DNA of 64,000 nt from Prevotella sp. (GCA_016281815.1 JAEEJK010000068.1:1-64000); one strand, 5' to 3'. Counted from the stretch's first letter, positions 50,301-58,760 are shown. The notes: generated by a model from the letters alone, not told the origin. Translations and numbers: made by a program.

Positions 50301-51598
50301 AGATGAACCTTCAGTTTGTGCCTTTCGCCAAGCACGAGGAGATGTATGTGGACAGGAGTTACCTTGACAAGATTGTGTACAACCTGCTTAGCAACGCGAT
50401 GAAGTACACACCGCGCAAGGGTGATGTCACCGTGAGGGTGAAGAAGGAGGACGACCATCTGGTGGTGCGTGTGGAAGATTCCGGTATCGGCGTGCCGAAG
50501 GAGAAGCAGCCACAGTTGTTCACACGTTTCATGCAGACCAATGTGGTGGCTGACAGCATGGGTATCGGATTGCATTTCACGGCGCAACTCGTAAAAGCAC
50601 ACCACGGCACCATCCACTACGAGGAAAACCCGCAGGGAGGAAGCGTGTTCGTTGTTGCTATACCAGTCTCTACCGAGGGTTATCAGCCTGAGGACTTTAT
50701 GGAGGGCAGCAGCCTGGAGGAGGAGATGCCTCACGACGACAGGCAGCACAACTACCGGGAGGTGGTTTCTGAACCTCTCAACGACCGGACGGTGCTCATC
50801 GTGGAGGATGACGAGGATGTGAGGGACTACCTCAGAGGCGAGATGGCGGCTTATTTCAATGTTGTCACTGCGCAGGATGGGGCAGAGGCTCTTACCCTCA
50901 TCCGTGAGGGGAAGACGGTGGATCTTGTGGTAAGCGACATCCGCATGCCTGTGATGGACGGCATCGAACTCCTCAAGCATGTCAGGGCTGACGACGACCT
51001 GTTCGACATTCCCTTCATCCTGCTCTCTGCCATCACCACCATAGAAAAGCAGTTGGAGGGTGTCCGTTTCGGAGCCGATGCCTACATCGCCAAGCCTTTC
51101 AGTCCCGCTCTGCTCATCGGCAAGAGCATCTCGCTCATCCAGCAGAGAGAACGGTTGAGGGCTGCCTATGAAAAAGACAGGGATGACAAAGCGGACGTGC
51201 GAGAGGGGGAGACGGCCACCACGGCGCCTTCTGCCTCTGCCTCCTCTGGCGAGGCGCCGCTGCTTACCAGTGAGCGTGACAGGAAGTTCCGCGATATCGT
51301 TGACATGAAAATAGCGCATGATATGGGCAATCCCGACTTCATGGTGGATGACCTGGTGCAGAGCACCGGTTATGGCCGCTCGCAGTTCTACAGCAAAATG
51401 TTGGAGGTGACGGGAAAGACACCCAAGGACTATATCCGCATGAAGCGTATGACGCGGGCGGCAGAACTGTTGCGCAGCGGAGAGATGATTACCGTGGCAG
51501 AGGTGGCATACAAAGTGGGATTCTCCGACTCGCTCTACTTCAGCCGCTGTTTCAAGCAGTATTTCGGCGTCACTCCTTCGAAATATCAGAAAGGATAG
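47360..51598 (+). CDS. Hybrid two-component system sensor/regulator (HTCS)
   Basis: 1412 residues, inner membrane. Signal peptide; periplasmic two-propeller sensor with many WIGTxxGL-type repeats (residues about 25-750); Y_Y_Y domain (about 755-835); membrane helix (about 845-868); HisKA with the phospho-His in MDVSHEFRTPL (about 895); HATPase with NLLSNAMKYTP and GIGVP; receiver with phospho-Asp in VVSDIRMPVMDG (about 1193); C-terminal AraC-type DNA-binding domain. Such proteins sense an oligosaccharide in the periplasm and activate the neighbouring susCD and enzyme genes. Likely target: the 21-bp-period direct repeat at 57392-57425. Confidence 0.96.
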   Translation: MKKILLAMILCLMVADSWSQIPLKSHTLDTDDGLPSNYIINMVQDPQGYVWMATSDGLCRYDGYSFDIHKHDSEGNDSLLLSNRVRELHQNPNGLLFVRLQGEQYSCYDTNRRRFVPFIPDGKNHKNYCDCAFMPDSTTWLWYDYSGCIEVTYRDGMVSSREYNKENGLLRSNNVRFVEADSRGRVWVGTQEGLYLKRDGQLRLVDGKTGYLGMAQLQGVTYFITTDHRVMHAADDTTLKEDVREWPGWTAGNHLRGLVPLNDQLLVITDHTTYTYATQSRQVGIGGVQIPGGTVYRDNTGRYYVMDRSVVIRYFDTQRGETYTFPVLDGRLLSKRGVNPCSVLTDREGNIWISTLGNGLFIFDPNTHTLEHHSPRMSGRSSIQSDYLYGMMADRSGNIWVSQENMGISVVTAMPKSVRRLTATNSLSPDYANLFRSLHQTADGRVWAGNFTGGSFMLGNGMLQPAQLGINDDLLSICIDSRGHRWVGTRSSGVYVDGRQYANISGDSTSLARGKVFDILCDRKDRVWVGVNTGALCLALPQTDGSYRFRRFIENQPLMCNITALIQTKTGHIFAGCGNGIIVFDPEKLIKDPKAFHYYTAANSSLGYFEIRDLFEDKEGVVWLASAGGGLYRVGNPSEVDHLTFECFTTDQGLADNTVNSIVADKKGQLWIGTHYGLSRLNTQSMRFTTYYLSADKLGDVYSENASCMLADGTLVLGTNNGVVCFNPDEVQPHRVGDSHLAITSLLVNGTPYREGNPEERLRLSHRQNSLTFRFSDLDFGYPHNTEYVYWLEGADRGWSQPTRQNEAVYKDLQPGSYIFHVRRSDDQKEVTMRVVIRQPWWNTWWAWLIYLLLFGVLAWYVIRLLLITYSMRNRIRMDKEISDFKHRFFMDVSHEFRTPLTLIQGSMERIRKAGDLPAAIRQPIANMGRSTDRLKRLVNQLLEFDKQQHGKLSLRLQQTDVVKLLRDITMGFNDMAYNKEMNLQFVPFAKHEEMYVDRSYLDKIVYNLLSNAMKYTPRKGDVTVRVKKEDDHLVVRVEDSGIGVPKEKQPQLFTRFMQTNVVADSMGIGLHFTAQLVKAHHGTIHYEENPQGGSVFVVAIPVSTEGYQPEDFMEGSSLEEEMPHDDRQHNYREVVSEPLNDRTVLIVEDDEDVRDYLRGEMAAYFNVVTAQDGAEALTLIREGKTVDLVVSDIRMPVMDGIELLKHVRADDDLFDIPFILLSAITTIEKQLEGVRFGADAYIAKPFSPALLIGKSISLIQQRERLRAAYEKDRDDKADVREGETATTAPSASASSGEAPLLTSERDRKFRDIVDMKIAHDMGNPDFMVDDLVQSTGYGRSQFYSKMLEVTGKTPKDYIRMKRMTRAAELLRSGEMITVAEVAYKVGFSDSLYFSRCFKQYFGVTPSKYQKG

Positions 51599-51683
51599 TT
51601 AAAGGAGATTGGATATCTGTTTTTTGAGGAGTGTGGGAGTATAGGAGTTTAAGAGATTAGACAAATGATTTGTATGTTGCGGC

Positions 51684-51703
51684 GGACGCGATACATCGCG
51701 TCC
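51684..51703. repeat. Dispersed palindrome, copy 2
   Basis: GGACGCGATACATCGCGTCC, the reverse orientation of the copies at 37473 and 57489. Preceded by TTTGTATGTTGCGG and followed by CAGGAGTAATC and TTAATCC units, like the 37.4-kb copy inverted. Confidence 0.85.
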
Positions 51704-51757
51704 CTACATTCAGGAGTAATCATAATTCTTAATCCTTAATTCTTAATCCTTAATTAA

Positions 51758-51805
51758 GAAAAAAAACGGCGGCTGTCTGTCACAGATAGCCGCCGTGGTC
51801 TTTTT
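51758..51805. terminator. Bidirectional terminator
   Basis: 9-bp stem ACGGCGGCT / AGCCGCCGT (51766-51796) flanked by A8 on the left and TCTTTTT on the right; serves both the HTCS gene and the susCD operon. Confidence 0.9.
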
Positions 51806-51852
51806 ACCTAAAAACCTAATACATTACTAAGTAGAATAACCTATCTGATAAA

Positions 51853-54012
51853 TTAATATCCAGGATTCTGCCAAGCCCTCTTCTGCTCATCGGACAGGTT
51901 GGTGCCGTCCTCATTCTGCAGGATGTCGATGAAGGCTTGTGGGATGGGCCTCAACTCATGCTTGTTGGCTGTGATGTTGGGCGCTGCCTCGGGGTTGAAT
52001 GCCTTGGCACGCTTGATGAGCAGGCCGGCGCGGGAAAGTTCCTCCCAGCGGTTCCACTCACCGAGCAACTCACGGGTGCGCTCGTTGAAGACGAAGTTGA
52101 GCATGCGGTCGTAGTCGGAGGTGCAGCCCAGGGTGGCGAGCACGGCTTCGTCCTCAGCAGGCAACTTGGTGTAACTGGCAATCTGCAGGTTGGAGGCTTC
52201 TGTGGTGCGCTCGATGCCCGTTGACAGGTAGTAGGAACTCTTCCAGGGGTTGGACACCTCCCACACCTTTTGGTTGGTCATCTTGGTGTTGGTCTCGTTG
52301 ACGCAGGCACTGGTGGCACCGTTGGTGGAGTTGTTGGTGAAGGCAATCGAACCATCGACATAGTACTCACGGTTCTCGCCGTTCTTCCACTGTCCGCGGG
52401 CACGCAACTGGTTGATGGTGCTGATGGCCTCCTGATAGTTGCCCAGACGTACCTGAGCCTCAGCCTTGACGAGATAGGTCTCGCCGGAGCGTGCCATGAT
52501 CACGTCGCGGTGGGCGTCGCCCTTCTCTGCCGTACGTGAGCCGTCGGTGCATTTGTTGATGCCGCAGAACACGTTGCTGGTAGCGGTGTTGCCGCTCACG
52601 CCATAGTTGTAGAGGGCATATTTGCCGCCGAGGTAGACGGGGAACACATTGGGAACCCACTTGCCGGTCTCGGGATGCACGAAGGTATGGGCTTGAGCGC
52701 CACGGCCGAAGGTTCCGTAGGTGGACTCGTCCTGGAAGCGGGGGTCATCCTTCTTGTTGAGGATGAACACGATGCCGTAGTCGCCGATGTTGGGCACGGC
52801 GTCAACAGAGATGCCGTTGGTCTCGGCCACCTTGTCGGGGTCATAGACAGACACTTCCTTGCCATCAGCATTCTTCACCTTCTTCATCGTGGGGATGTTG
52901 TTCAGTCCGTAGACGGTCTTGAAGGTCTTCCACATACGGGCATCGTTCACGTTGTCGAAGATGGCGTAGGTGTACTCCGTCGGACGGCAGCGCTGGAAGT
53001 CCATCTCGCCGATGAACTGACCGCGCCTCACCCATGAGCCGGAGAAGTTGGAGAACTGCGGGCCAAAGTAGTTGTAGGTGCGGTTGCCGAAGCGTCCCTG
53101 GGTGGAGGTGGCATCGTTGTGCTCGGCGCACATGAGCACTTCCTTGGAACCCTCGATGGCGCAGTCGACACCGGTCCAGTTGGCATAGAGGTTGGCATAG
53201 TCGGCCTCCAGCGGGCATGCCTCGATCACCTCGTTGCAGAGGGCGATGACACGGTTCAGGTCGGTGGCTTTGTCATACTTGCCGTTCCAACTGGCGCAGC
53301 GCTCGCTCTGACGGAAGAGGAGAGCCTTGGCGAGGAAGTGGGCTGCGGTGTATTTCGTCCATGTGCCGTTGCCGCGCCACTTGTCGGTGCGCAGGTTGTT
53401 GTAGGCATTCTCGAAGTCGGAGATGACCAGGTTGAGGGTCTCTTCCTCGGAGGCACGGGTGTAGTTCTTGCTGACACCAGAGGCGGGCTCGGTCTGCAGC
53501 ACCACGCCGCCATACTGAGCGAAGAGACGGTAGTAGTTGTAGCCACGGAGGAAATAGGCCTCGCCCATGGCGCTCTTGCGTGAGGTCTCATCTTTCACCT
53601 GCTCAGCGCGGGCAATCACGAGGTTGGCGGTGGAGATGCCGTAGTACATCTGGTTCCAGAGTCCCGACACAGGCGGGCAGTTCTTGTTGGCGGCACCTAT
53701 GGCTGGTGTGCAGTCGAGGGGCTGCAGACGGTTGTCGTAGGTGTTCCATGGCTCCGAGGTGAGGTCGGCGCCGTTGGTGAACTCATCGCATCCGTAGAGG
53801 GTGATGCCGTAGGCCCACTCATAGCCAAAATGCCATCGGATGTTGCCGTAGAGGCCGGCTGCCATGGAGAGCGCGCCTTCCTCGGTCTTCAGCAGGTCCT
53901 CGGAGAGAAGGTGTCCGCCGTTCTCCTCAAGAAAACTGTCTGTGCATGAGGTGGAACCGGCAGCAATCAGCACGGCGACCACACAATTGGTGATTTTATT
54001 GATATATTTCAT
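51853..54012 (-). CDS. SusD/RagB-family outer-membrane nutrient-binding lipoprotein
   Basis: 719 residues. Lipoprotein signal ending AAGSTSCTDSFLEENG (Cys about 23). The SusD helical repeats are seen in YYGISTANLVIARAEQVKD, AYFLRGYNYYRLFAQYGGV and LVKAEAQVRLGNYQEAISTI; the C terminus EWNRWEELSRAGLLIKRA followed by LRPIPQAFIDIL is diagnostic. It caps the SusC barrel and binds glycan at the cell surface. Start 54012 gives the lipoprotein signal; 54066 would overlap the susC end. Second gene of the susCD operon, 56 bp after susC. Confidence 0.96.
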   Translation of the reverse strand: MKYINKITNCVVAVLIAAGSTSCTDSFLEENGGHLLSEDLLKTEEGALSMAAGLYGNIRWHFGYEWAYGITLYGCDEFTNGADLTSEPWNTYDNRLQPLDCTPAIGAANKNCPPVSGLWNQMYYGISTANLVIARAEQVKDETSRKSAMGEAYFLRGYNYYRLFAQYGGVVLQTEPASGVSKNYTRASEEETLNLVISDFENAYNNLRTDKWRGNGTWTKYTAAHFLAKALLFRQSERCASWNGKYDKATDLNRVIALCNEVIEACPLEADYANLYANWTGVDCAIEGSKEVLMCAEHNDATSTQGRFGNRTYNYFGPQFSNFSGSWVRRGQFIGEMDFQRCRPTEYTYAIFDNVNDARMWKTFKTVYGLNNIPTMKKVKNADGKEVSVYDPDKVAETNGISVDAVPNIGDYGIVFILNKKDDPRFQDESTYGTFGRGAQAHTFVHPETGKWVPNVFPVYLGGKYALYNYGVSGNTATSNVFCGINKCTDGSRTAEKGDAHRDVIMARSGETYLVKAEAQVRLGNYQEAISTINQLRARGQWKNGENREYYVDGSIAFTNNSTNGATSACVNETNTKMTNQKVWEVSNPWKSSYYLSTGIERTTEASNLQIASYTKLPAEDEAVLATLGCTSDYDRMLNFVFNERTRELLGEWNRWEELSRAGLLIKRAKAFNPEAAPNITANKHELRPIPQAFIDILQNEDGTNLSDEQKRAWQNPGY

Positions 54013-54068
54013 GATTGTTTCCTTTCTTGGGTTGTTTTCGACTGTTGATGGTAGGATTCTTCTCATTG

Positions 54069-57000
54069 TTAGAAGTCAAGTTGAAGTCCGACGGTAAAGC
54101 CTCTGTTGAAGTAGGTGGCTCCGGTGTCGAGGTCCATGAAGTCCACTGAAGAATAGAGCATGCCGAGGTTGCGGCCCTGGACGTAGAACTTGGCACCTTG
54201 GATGCCGATCTTCTTGCAGGAGGCTTTGTTGAGGCGATAGCCAAGAGAGAGGTTGCGGATCTTGATGAACGATGCGTCCTTGAATCCGAGGAGACTGGAG
54301 TAGGAGTCGCCGCCAGCGGTGCTGTAGACGGGCTTCTGCCACTCGGCTCCGGTGTTGTCGGGTGTCCAGTAGTCGATCTCGCGCTGTGCGTACATACCGA
54401 ACTGGCCTTCACCGCCTGTGCTGATCATGTACTTGAAGCGTCCGAAGAGGTCGAGCGTGAGTTCCAGACCCTTCCATGAGAAGGTGTTGCTCCAGCCGAG
54501 TGTCCAGCGGGGATTGCGGTTGCCGAGGATGACACGGTCTTCCTCGTTGATCTTGTAGTTGCCGTCCTGATCGACAGGTTTGACACTACCTACGGTGAAC
54601 TTATGGCCGTTCTCGTTGAACTTCGCCATCTCGGCGGCGTCGCTATCCTGCCAGATACCGTCGTTCTGATAGCCGTAGAAGACAGCGATGCTTTCGCCGA
54701 TGAACCAACTGTTGGCGATGTCGTCTTCCTTGCCATTGGCGAGTTCCACGATCTCATCCTTCTGGTAAGCGGCGTTGATGGTGCTGCTCCATTCGAAGTC
54801 GGCCACGCGGACTGGGATGACGTTGAGGGTGAGGTCGAAACCTTTGTTCTTCGTCGAACCGATGTTGTCCATCATGGCGGGATAACCGGTGAGTGAGGGC
54901 AGTGACTGCCTCAGGAGCAGGTCCTTTGTTTTGGAGGTGTAGAGGTCGAGGCTACCGTTGATGCGTCCGCGCAGGAAACTGAAGTCGATACCGAGGTTGT
55001 ACTGTGTGGTCTTCTCCCATCCGAGGCTCTTGTTGGCGAGCATGGTCTGACTGTTGGTGTAGTAAGGCTCATTGGTGATGAGGATACGCTCGTTGCCGGT
55101 GCTGAACGGCATGTAGAACGACTGGATGGTGCCAAGGGTGCCGTAGGCGCTCACGGAGGAGTTACCGGTGGTACCAACACCGAAGCGCAACTTCAGTTGG
55201 TCGAGCCAGTTCACATCCTTGAGGAAATTTTCCTGCTCCATGCGCCAGCCGATGGCCATTGAGGGGAAGAAGCACCACTTGTTGCCTTCTGCCAGTACGG
55301 AGGCTCCGTCATAACGTCCGGAGACGGTGAGCAGGTAGCGGTCCTTGAATGCATAGTTGAAGCGGGCCATGTAGGAGAGCAGGGTGTTTTGTGAGAAACC
55401 TGTGCTCATGCTGGCCTTGTTGTCGGTATTGGTCACGTCTATATCGCCGAGGTTGTTCCAGAGGAACGAGGGCATGTAGATGCGCTCGGCGCTCATGCCG
55501 CTGCTCTCTGCGTTATATTTGGTGGCACTGTGAAGGAGGGTCACACCCACGGTGTGGTCGCCAAAAATGCGGTTGTAGAGCAGCATGTTGTCAAGAGTCC
55601 ATGTGAAATGGCGGTTGTCGTTGCGACGGGCGAAGTTGTTGCTGCCCTTGCGGGTGGCGGAACTGGCGTCGAGGAACATGCCGGTGCGTGAGTAGCGGAA
55701 ATCGGGACCAAACTGCATCTTGTACATCAGACCCTGCAGTGGCTCGATGATCTTGCCGAAGTCGATCTGACCGTAGAAACTGCCCATGGCGCGGAAGTAT
55801 TCACGGTTATCGCTCGATTTCTTCCACTCGTCCATGACGGTGTAGGCATTGACCACACTACCGCCGGGCTGGTCGATGATGTCGCCTGCGTCTGTATAAG
55901 GTACGGTGTAGTGGGGCAGGGCCTTGGCTGCGCTGTAGATGTCAACGGGACCGGAAGAGGTGCCCACCTGACCTGTGCGGGAGTAACCGTATTTCTGCTT
56001 GCTCCATGAGGCGTTGATCGAACCTCCGAGTTTGAACCACTTGGTGGCTTGGATGTCGGTGGTGATGGCTACGTTGTAGCGCTTGTATTGCTGACCTTTC
56101 TGGGTACCTTGGTTGTCGAGGTAGCCGAAGGAGAACGAACTTTGGATGTCTTTCGTTCCGCCTGCACCACGGATATTGTGCTCCTGGGTGATGCCTGTCT
56201 GGGTGACGAAGCCTTCCCAGTCGGTGTCGCTGACGAGTGAACCGTTCCATGAGCCGTTGGCCCAACCTTTGTTCACATTGGCCAGAGCGGCGTCATCACC
56301 GGAGAAATAGTCTTGGTCGAGTTTTTGGTCGGGCTGGTCGCCGCGGGGATAGAGTTCGGGATTGGAGTTGTGGTAAGCCCAGCGGCGCCAGGTGATGTAG
56401 TCGGAGGCACTGAAGGCAGGGCTCTTGTCGACCAACTTCTCGAAGGTCACGCTGCCGGAATAGGTGAGTTGCATCTTGCCTTCCTTGCCACGCTTGGTGG
56501 TGATGAGCACCACACCGTTGGCACCACGGCTACCGTAGATGGCTGTTGAGGAGGCATCCTTCAAGATGTCGATGGCCTCGATGTCGCGGGGGTTGAGGTT
56601 GTCGATGCCGTCGCTCACGGGGATACCGTCGACAACATAGAGCGGGGAGTTGGAGGCATTGATGGAGCGGCTACCGCGGATGAGGATGCTGCCCACCGTA
56701 CCGGGACGCTCACTCGTGGTGATGTCGACACCGGCTGCCTTGCCCTGGAGGGCCTCAAAGGCATTGCTCACAGGACGGCTGTTGAGTTGCTCCTCGTTGA
56801 CGCGGGTGAGGGCGCCGGTCACATCGCTCTTGCGCTGGATGCCGTAACCCACCACCACTACTTCGTCCAGAAGAGCATTGTCTTCCTTGAGCACGATGTT
56901 GTGGGTGGACTGACCTGCCACCTTCACGTTCTGGGTGAGATAACCCACATAACTGAACGTCAGCGTGGCATTGGCGGGTGCCTCAAGAGAGTACTTGCCG

Positions 57001-57194
57001 TCGAAGTCGGTGATGGCTCCTACGTTGGCACCATTTTCAACAACGGTCACACCGATGAGCGGCTCGCCTGACTCATCGGTCACCGTGCCTGTCACTTTCT
57101 GCTTCTGCGCACCTTGCGCAAACACTGTCTGCTGAATGCCGAAAAGCATGCCCAGACAGATGGAAAGCATCAAAAAAATGTGTTTCTTTGACAT
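54069..57194 (-). CDS. SusC/RagA-family TonB-dependent outer-membrane transporter
   Basis: 1041 residues. Signal peptide (SICLGMLFGIQQTVFAQG); carboxypeptidase-regulatory-like domain (about 30-110, VTGTVTDESGEPLIGVTVVE); TonB box-like DEVVVVGYGIQRKSDVTGAL; plug with GSRGANGVVLITTKRG; then a long barrel ending FNRGFTVGLQLDF. It imports the glycan captured by SusD using TonB energy. Length is usual. The leader is about 155 nt and the promoter carries the presumed HTCS target. Confidence 0.97.
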   Translation of the reverse strand: MSKKHIFLMLSICLGMLFGIQQTVFAQGAQKQKVTGTVTDESGEPLIGVTVVENGANVGAITDFDGKYSLEAPANATLTFSYVGYLTQNVKVAGQSTHNIVLKEDNALLDEVVVVGYGIQRKSDVTGALTRVNEEQLNSRPVSNAFEALQGKAAGVDITTSERPGTVGSILIRGSRSINASNSPLYVVDGIPVSDGIDNLNPRDIEAIDILKDASSTAIYGSRGANGVVLITTKRGKEGKMQLTYSGSVTFEKLVDKSPAFSASDYITWRRWAYHNSNPELYPRGDQPDQKLDQDYFSGDDAALANVNKGWANGSWNGSLVSDTDWEGFVTQTGITQEHNIRGAGGTKDIQSSFSFGYLDNQGTQKGQQYKRYNVAITTDIQATKWFKLGGSINASWSKQKYGYSRTGQVGTSSGPVDIYSAAKALPHYTVPYTDAGDIIDQPGGSVVNAYTVMDEWKKSSDNREYFRAMGSFYGQIDFGKIIEPLQGLMYKMQFGPDFRYSRTGMFLDASSATRKGSNNFARRNDNRHFTWTLDNMLLYNRIFGDHTVGVTLLHSATKYNAESSGMSAERIYMPSFLWNNLGDIDVTNTDNKASMSTGFSQNTLLSYMARFNYAFKDRYLLTVSGRYDGASVLAEGNKWCFFPSMAIGWRMEQENFLKDVNWLDQLKLRFGVGTTGNSSVSAYGTLGTIQSFYMPFSTGNERILITNEPYYTNSQTMLANKSLGWEKTTQYNLGIDFSFLRGRINGSLDLYTSKTKDLLLRQSLPSLTGYPAMMDNIGSTKNKGFDLTLNVIPVRVADFEWSSTINAAYQKDEIVELANGKEDDIANSWFIGESIAVFYGYQNDGIWQDSDAAEMAKFNENGHKFTVGSVKPVDQDGNYKINEEDRVILGNRNPRWTLGWSNTFSWKGLELTLDLFGRFKYMISTGGEGQFGMYAQREIDYWTPDNTGAEWQKPVYSTAGGDSYSSLLGFKDASFIKIRNLSLGYRLNKASCKKIGIQGAKFYVQGRNLGMLYSSVDFMDLDTGATYFNRGFTVGLQLDF

Positions 57195-57356
57195 AGGGTT
57201 TTAGTTAGGTGATTGATTATTTTGTGAAAATTTGGTTTTCTACTTTTATTATATTGCGAGGATTTCTTCGGCTTGTAGTTGTGTCATATGTCGGTTTCCT
57301 ATAGGAAATAGGCTTTTCCTGTGTTTCTTCGGTGTGGCATTTCGATTTCTTCGGTG

Positions 57357-57365
57357 GCAAAATTA
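57357..57365 (-). promoter_or_regulatory. -7 box (TAATTTTGC) of the susCD operon
   Basis: Minus-strand TAATTTTGC, about 163 bp upstream of the susC ATG. Confidence 0.7.
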
Positions 57366-57391
57366 GATATTATGCGACTTCTCTACCATGT

Positions 57392-57425
57392 AAAAACGTA
57401 CAATTTGCATTGAAAAACGTACAAT
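57392..57425 (-). promoter_or_regulatory. Direct repeat, candidate HTCS binding site
   Basis: Two exact copies of AAAAACGTACAAT (plus strand 57392-57404 and 57413-57425), period 21 bp, placed 27-60 bp upstream of the -7 box, where an AraC-type activator is expected to bind. Confidence 0.7.
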
Positions 57426-57488
57426 AGAGGGTTTGGTTGTTTCATTGTTTGGGTTTTTAGTCTTGCAAGAATGGCAGTGTGAGGGTAG

Positions 57489-57508
57489 GGACGCGATGTA
57501 TCGCGTCC
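57489..57508. repeat. Dispersed palindrome, copy 3
   Basis: GGACGCGATGTATCGCGTCC with left flank GTGAGGGTAG, matching the 37.4-kb copy (GTGATGGGTAG). Confidence 0.85.
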
Positions 57509-57589
57509 GTTAGGATGTTTTTGGACCAGTAAGCGGGAGGATTTAAGTGAAGAGTAAAAGTATCACTGCATCAAATCAATTATAAATTC

Positions 57590-57650
57590 AACATAAAGAC
57601 ACAGAGGAAAAGAAAAATCTCTGTACCTTTGTGTCTCTGTGTTGATATTA
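57590..57650. repeat. Inverted repeat element AACATAAAGACACAGAG...CTCTGTGTT, copy 2
   Basis: Second copy of the element at 12287-12352, again just upstream of an ACTATCTTTG promoter. Confidence 0.75.
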
Positions 57651-57719
57651 TTGTTTAAGGCTTCATTTTGCATGGTGTTCAATTCGCACCTCGGGCAAGA
57701 AAGCAAAAAATACTAATTT

Positions 57720-57754
57720 TGCTTTGCTTTCCGCTCGGTTTGCACTATCTTTGT
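57720..57754 (+). promoter_or_regulatory. Extended promoter of upp (-7 box TATCTTTGT at 57746-57754)
   Basis: TTGCTTTCCGCTCGGTTTGC followed by ACTATCTTTGT, closely matching the promoters at 11281-11316 and 12388-12418. Confidence 0.65.
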
Positions 57755-57780
57755 CACCAGAAATCAAAAACCGTCTAATT

Positions 57781-58440
57781 ATGGAAATCATCAACTTAAG
57801 CGACAACAACTCCATCATCAACCAGTATTTGGCTGAGATTCGTGACAAGGATTATCAGAAGAGCCGCTTGCTCTTCCGTAACAACATCATGCGCATCGGC
57901 GAGATGATGGCTTACGAAATCTCCAAAACATTGAATTACGAGAAGCGCGATGTGGCTACACCACTGGGTATAGCCAAAGTGAGTGTACCTACCGACAAGA
58001 TCGTGCTGGCCACCATCTTCCGCGCCGGACTACCGTTCCACACGGGATTCCTCAATGTGTTCGACCATGCAGGCAATGCCTTTGTCAGTGCTTACAGGGA
58101 GTATGTCGATGAGGAGCATCACAAGGTGGGCATCCACGTGGAATATCTCGCCACACCGAGCATCGATGAGAAAAACCTCATCATCGCCGACCCGATGCTG
58201 GCAACGGGTGGGAGCATGGAACTGGGCTACCAGGCATTTTTGTCAAAAGGCACACCGAAGCGCATCCATGTATGCTGTGTCATCGCTACGCCAGAGGGCA
58301 TCGAACATATCCGCCGCACCATGCCCGATGAGAAGACCACCATCTGGTGTGCTGCCATCGATCCGGGTATGAACGAGCACAAGTATATCGTGCCGGGATT
58401 CGGTGATGCCGGCGACCTTTGCTTCGGCGACAAACTGTAG
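57781..58440 (+). CDS. upp: Uracil phosphoribosyltransferase
   Basis: 219 residues. Converts uracil and PRPP to UMP (pyrimidine salvage, cytoplasm). Recognised by IFRAGLPFHTGFLNVF (flexible loop region), the PRPP-binding IIADPMLATGGSMELGYQAF and the C-terminal WCAAIDPGMNEHKYIVPGFG followed by DAGDLCFGDKL. Start 57781 (MEIINLSDNN) follows the promoter by 27 bp. It converges with rhaM, 2 bp between stops. Confidence 0.97.
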   Translation: MEIINLSDNNSIINQYLAEIRDKDYQKSRLLFRNNIMRIGEMMAYEISKTLNYEKRDVATPLGIAKVSVPTDKIVLATIFRAGLPFHTGFLNVFDHAGNAFVSAYREYVDEEHHKVGIHVEYLATPSIDEKNLIIADPMLATGGSMELGYQAFLSKGTPKRIHVCCVIATPEGIEHIRRTMPDEKTTIWCAAIDPGMNEHKYIVPGFGDAGDLCFGDKL

Positions 58441-58442
58441 GC

Positions 58443-58760
58443 TCAGTCGAGATGGAACACCTCCCGTATCGGGATGCTCACGGGAGAGTTGTCGGGATTC
58501 ACTTCCATGATGTCGGCCATCATGTCCCACCATTTCTGTGTGATGGGATCCACGTCGCTTGTGTCCTGACTGTTGGTGTCGCTGGTGCATTCCTGATAGC
58601 CGAAGAGGATGTTGGTGTCCTTGTCCCAATAAATGCTGTAGTTGCACACACCGGCATCCTTAATCATTTTCACCAGTTCTGGCCAAATGGCGGCATGGCG
58701 CCGGGCATACTCTTCCTCACATCCAGGCTTGAGGAACATCTTGAAGGCAAATCGTTTCAT
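58443..58760 (-). CDS. rhaM: L-rhamnose mutarotase
   Basis: 105 residues, normal. Interconverts alpha and beta anomers of L-rhamnose in the cytoplasm. Family signature: RFAFKMFLKPGCEEEYARRH (active-site His), IWPELVKMIKDAGVCNYSIY and KWWDMMADIMEVN. No other rhamnose genes are adjacent; the GH105/PL22-type genes in the window make a link to rhamnose-containing pectin plausible. -7 box TACCTTTGA at 58787-58795. Confidence 0.95.
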   Translation of the reverse strand: MKRFAFKMFLKPGCEEEYARRHAAIWPELVKMIKDAGVCNYSIYWDKDTNILFGYQECTSDTNSQDTSDVDPITQKWWDMMADIMEVNPDNSPVSIPIREVFHLD

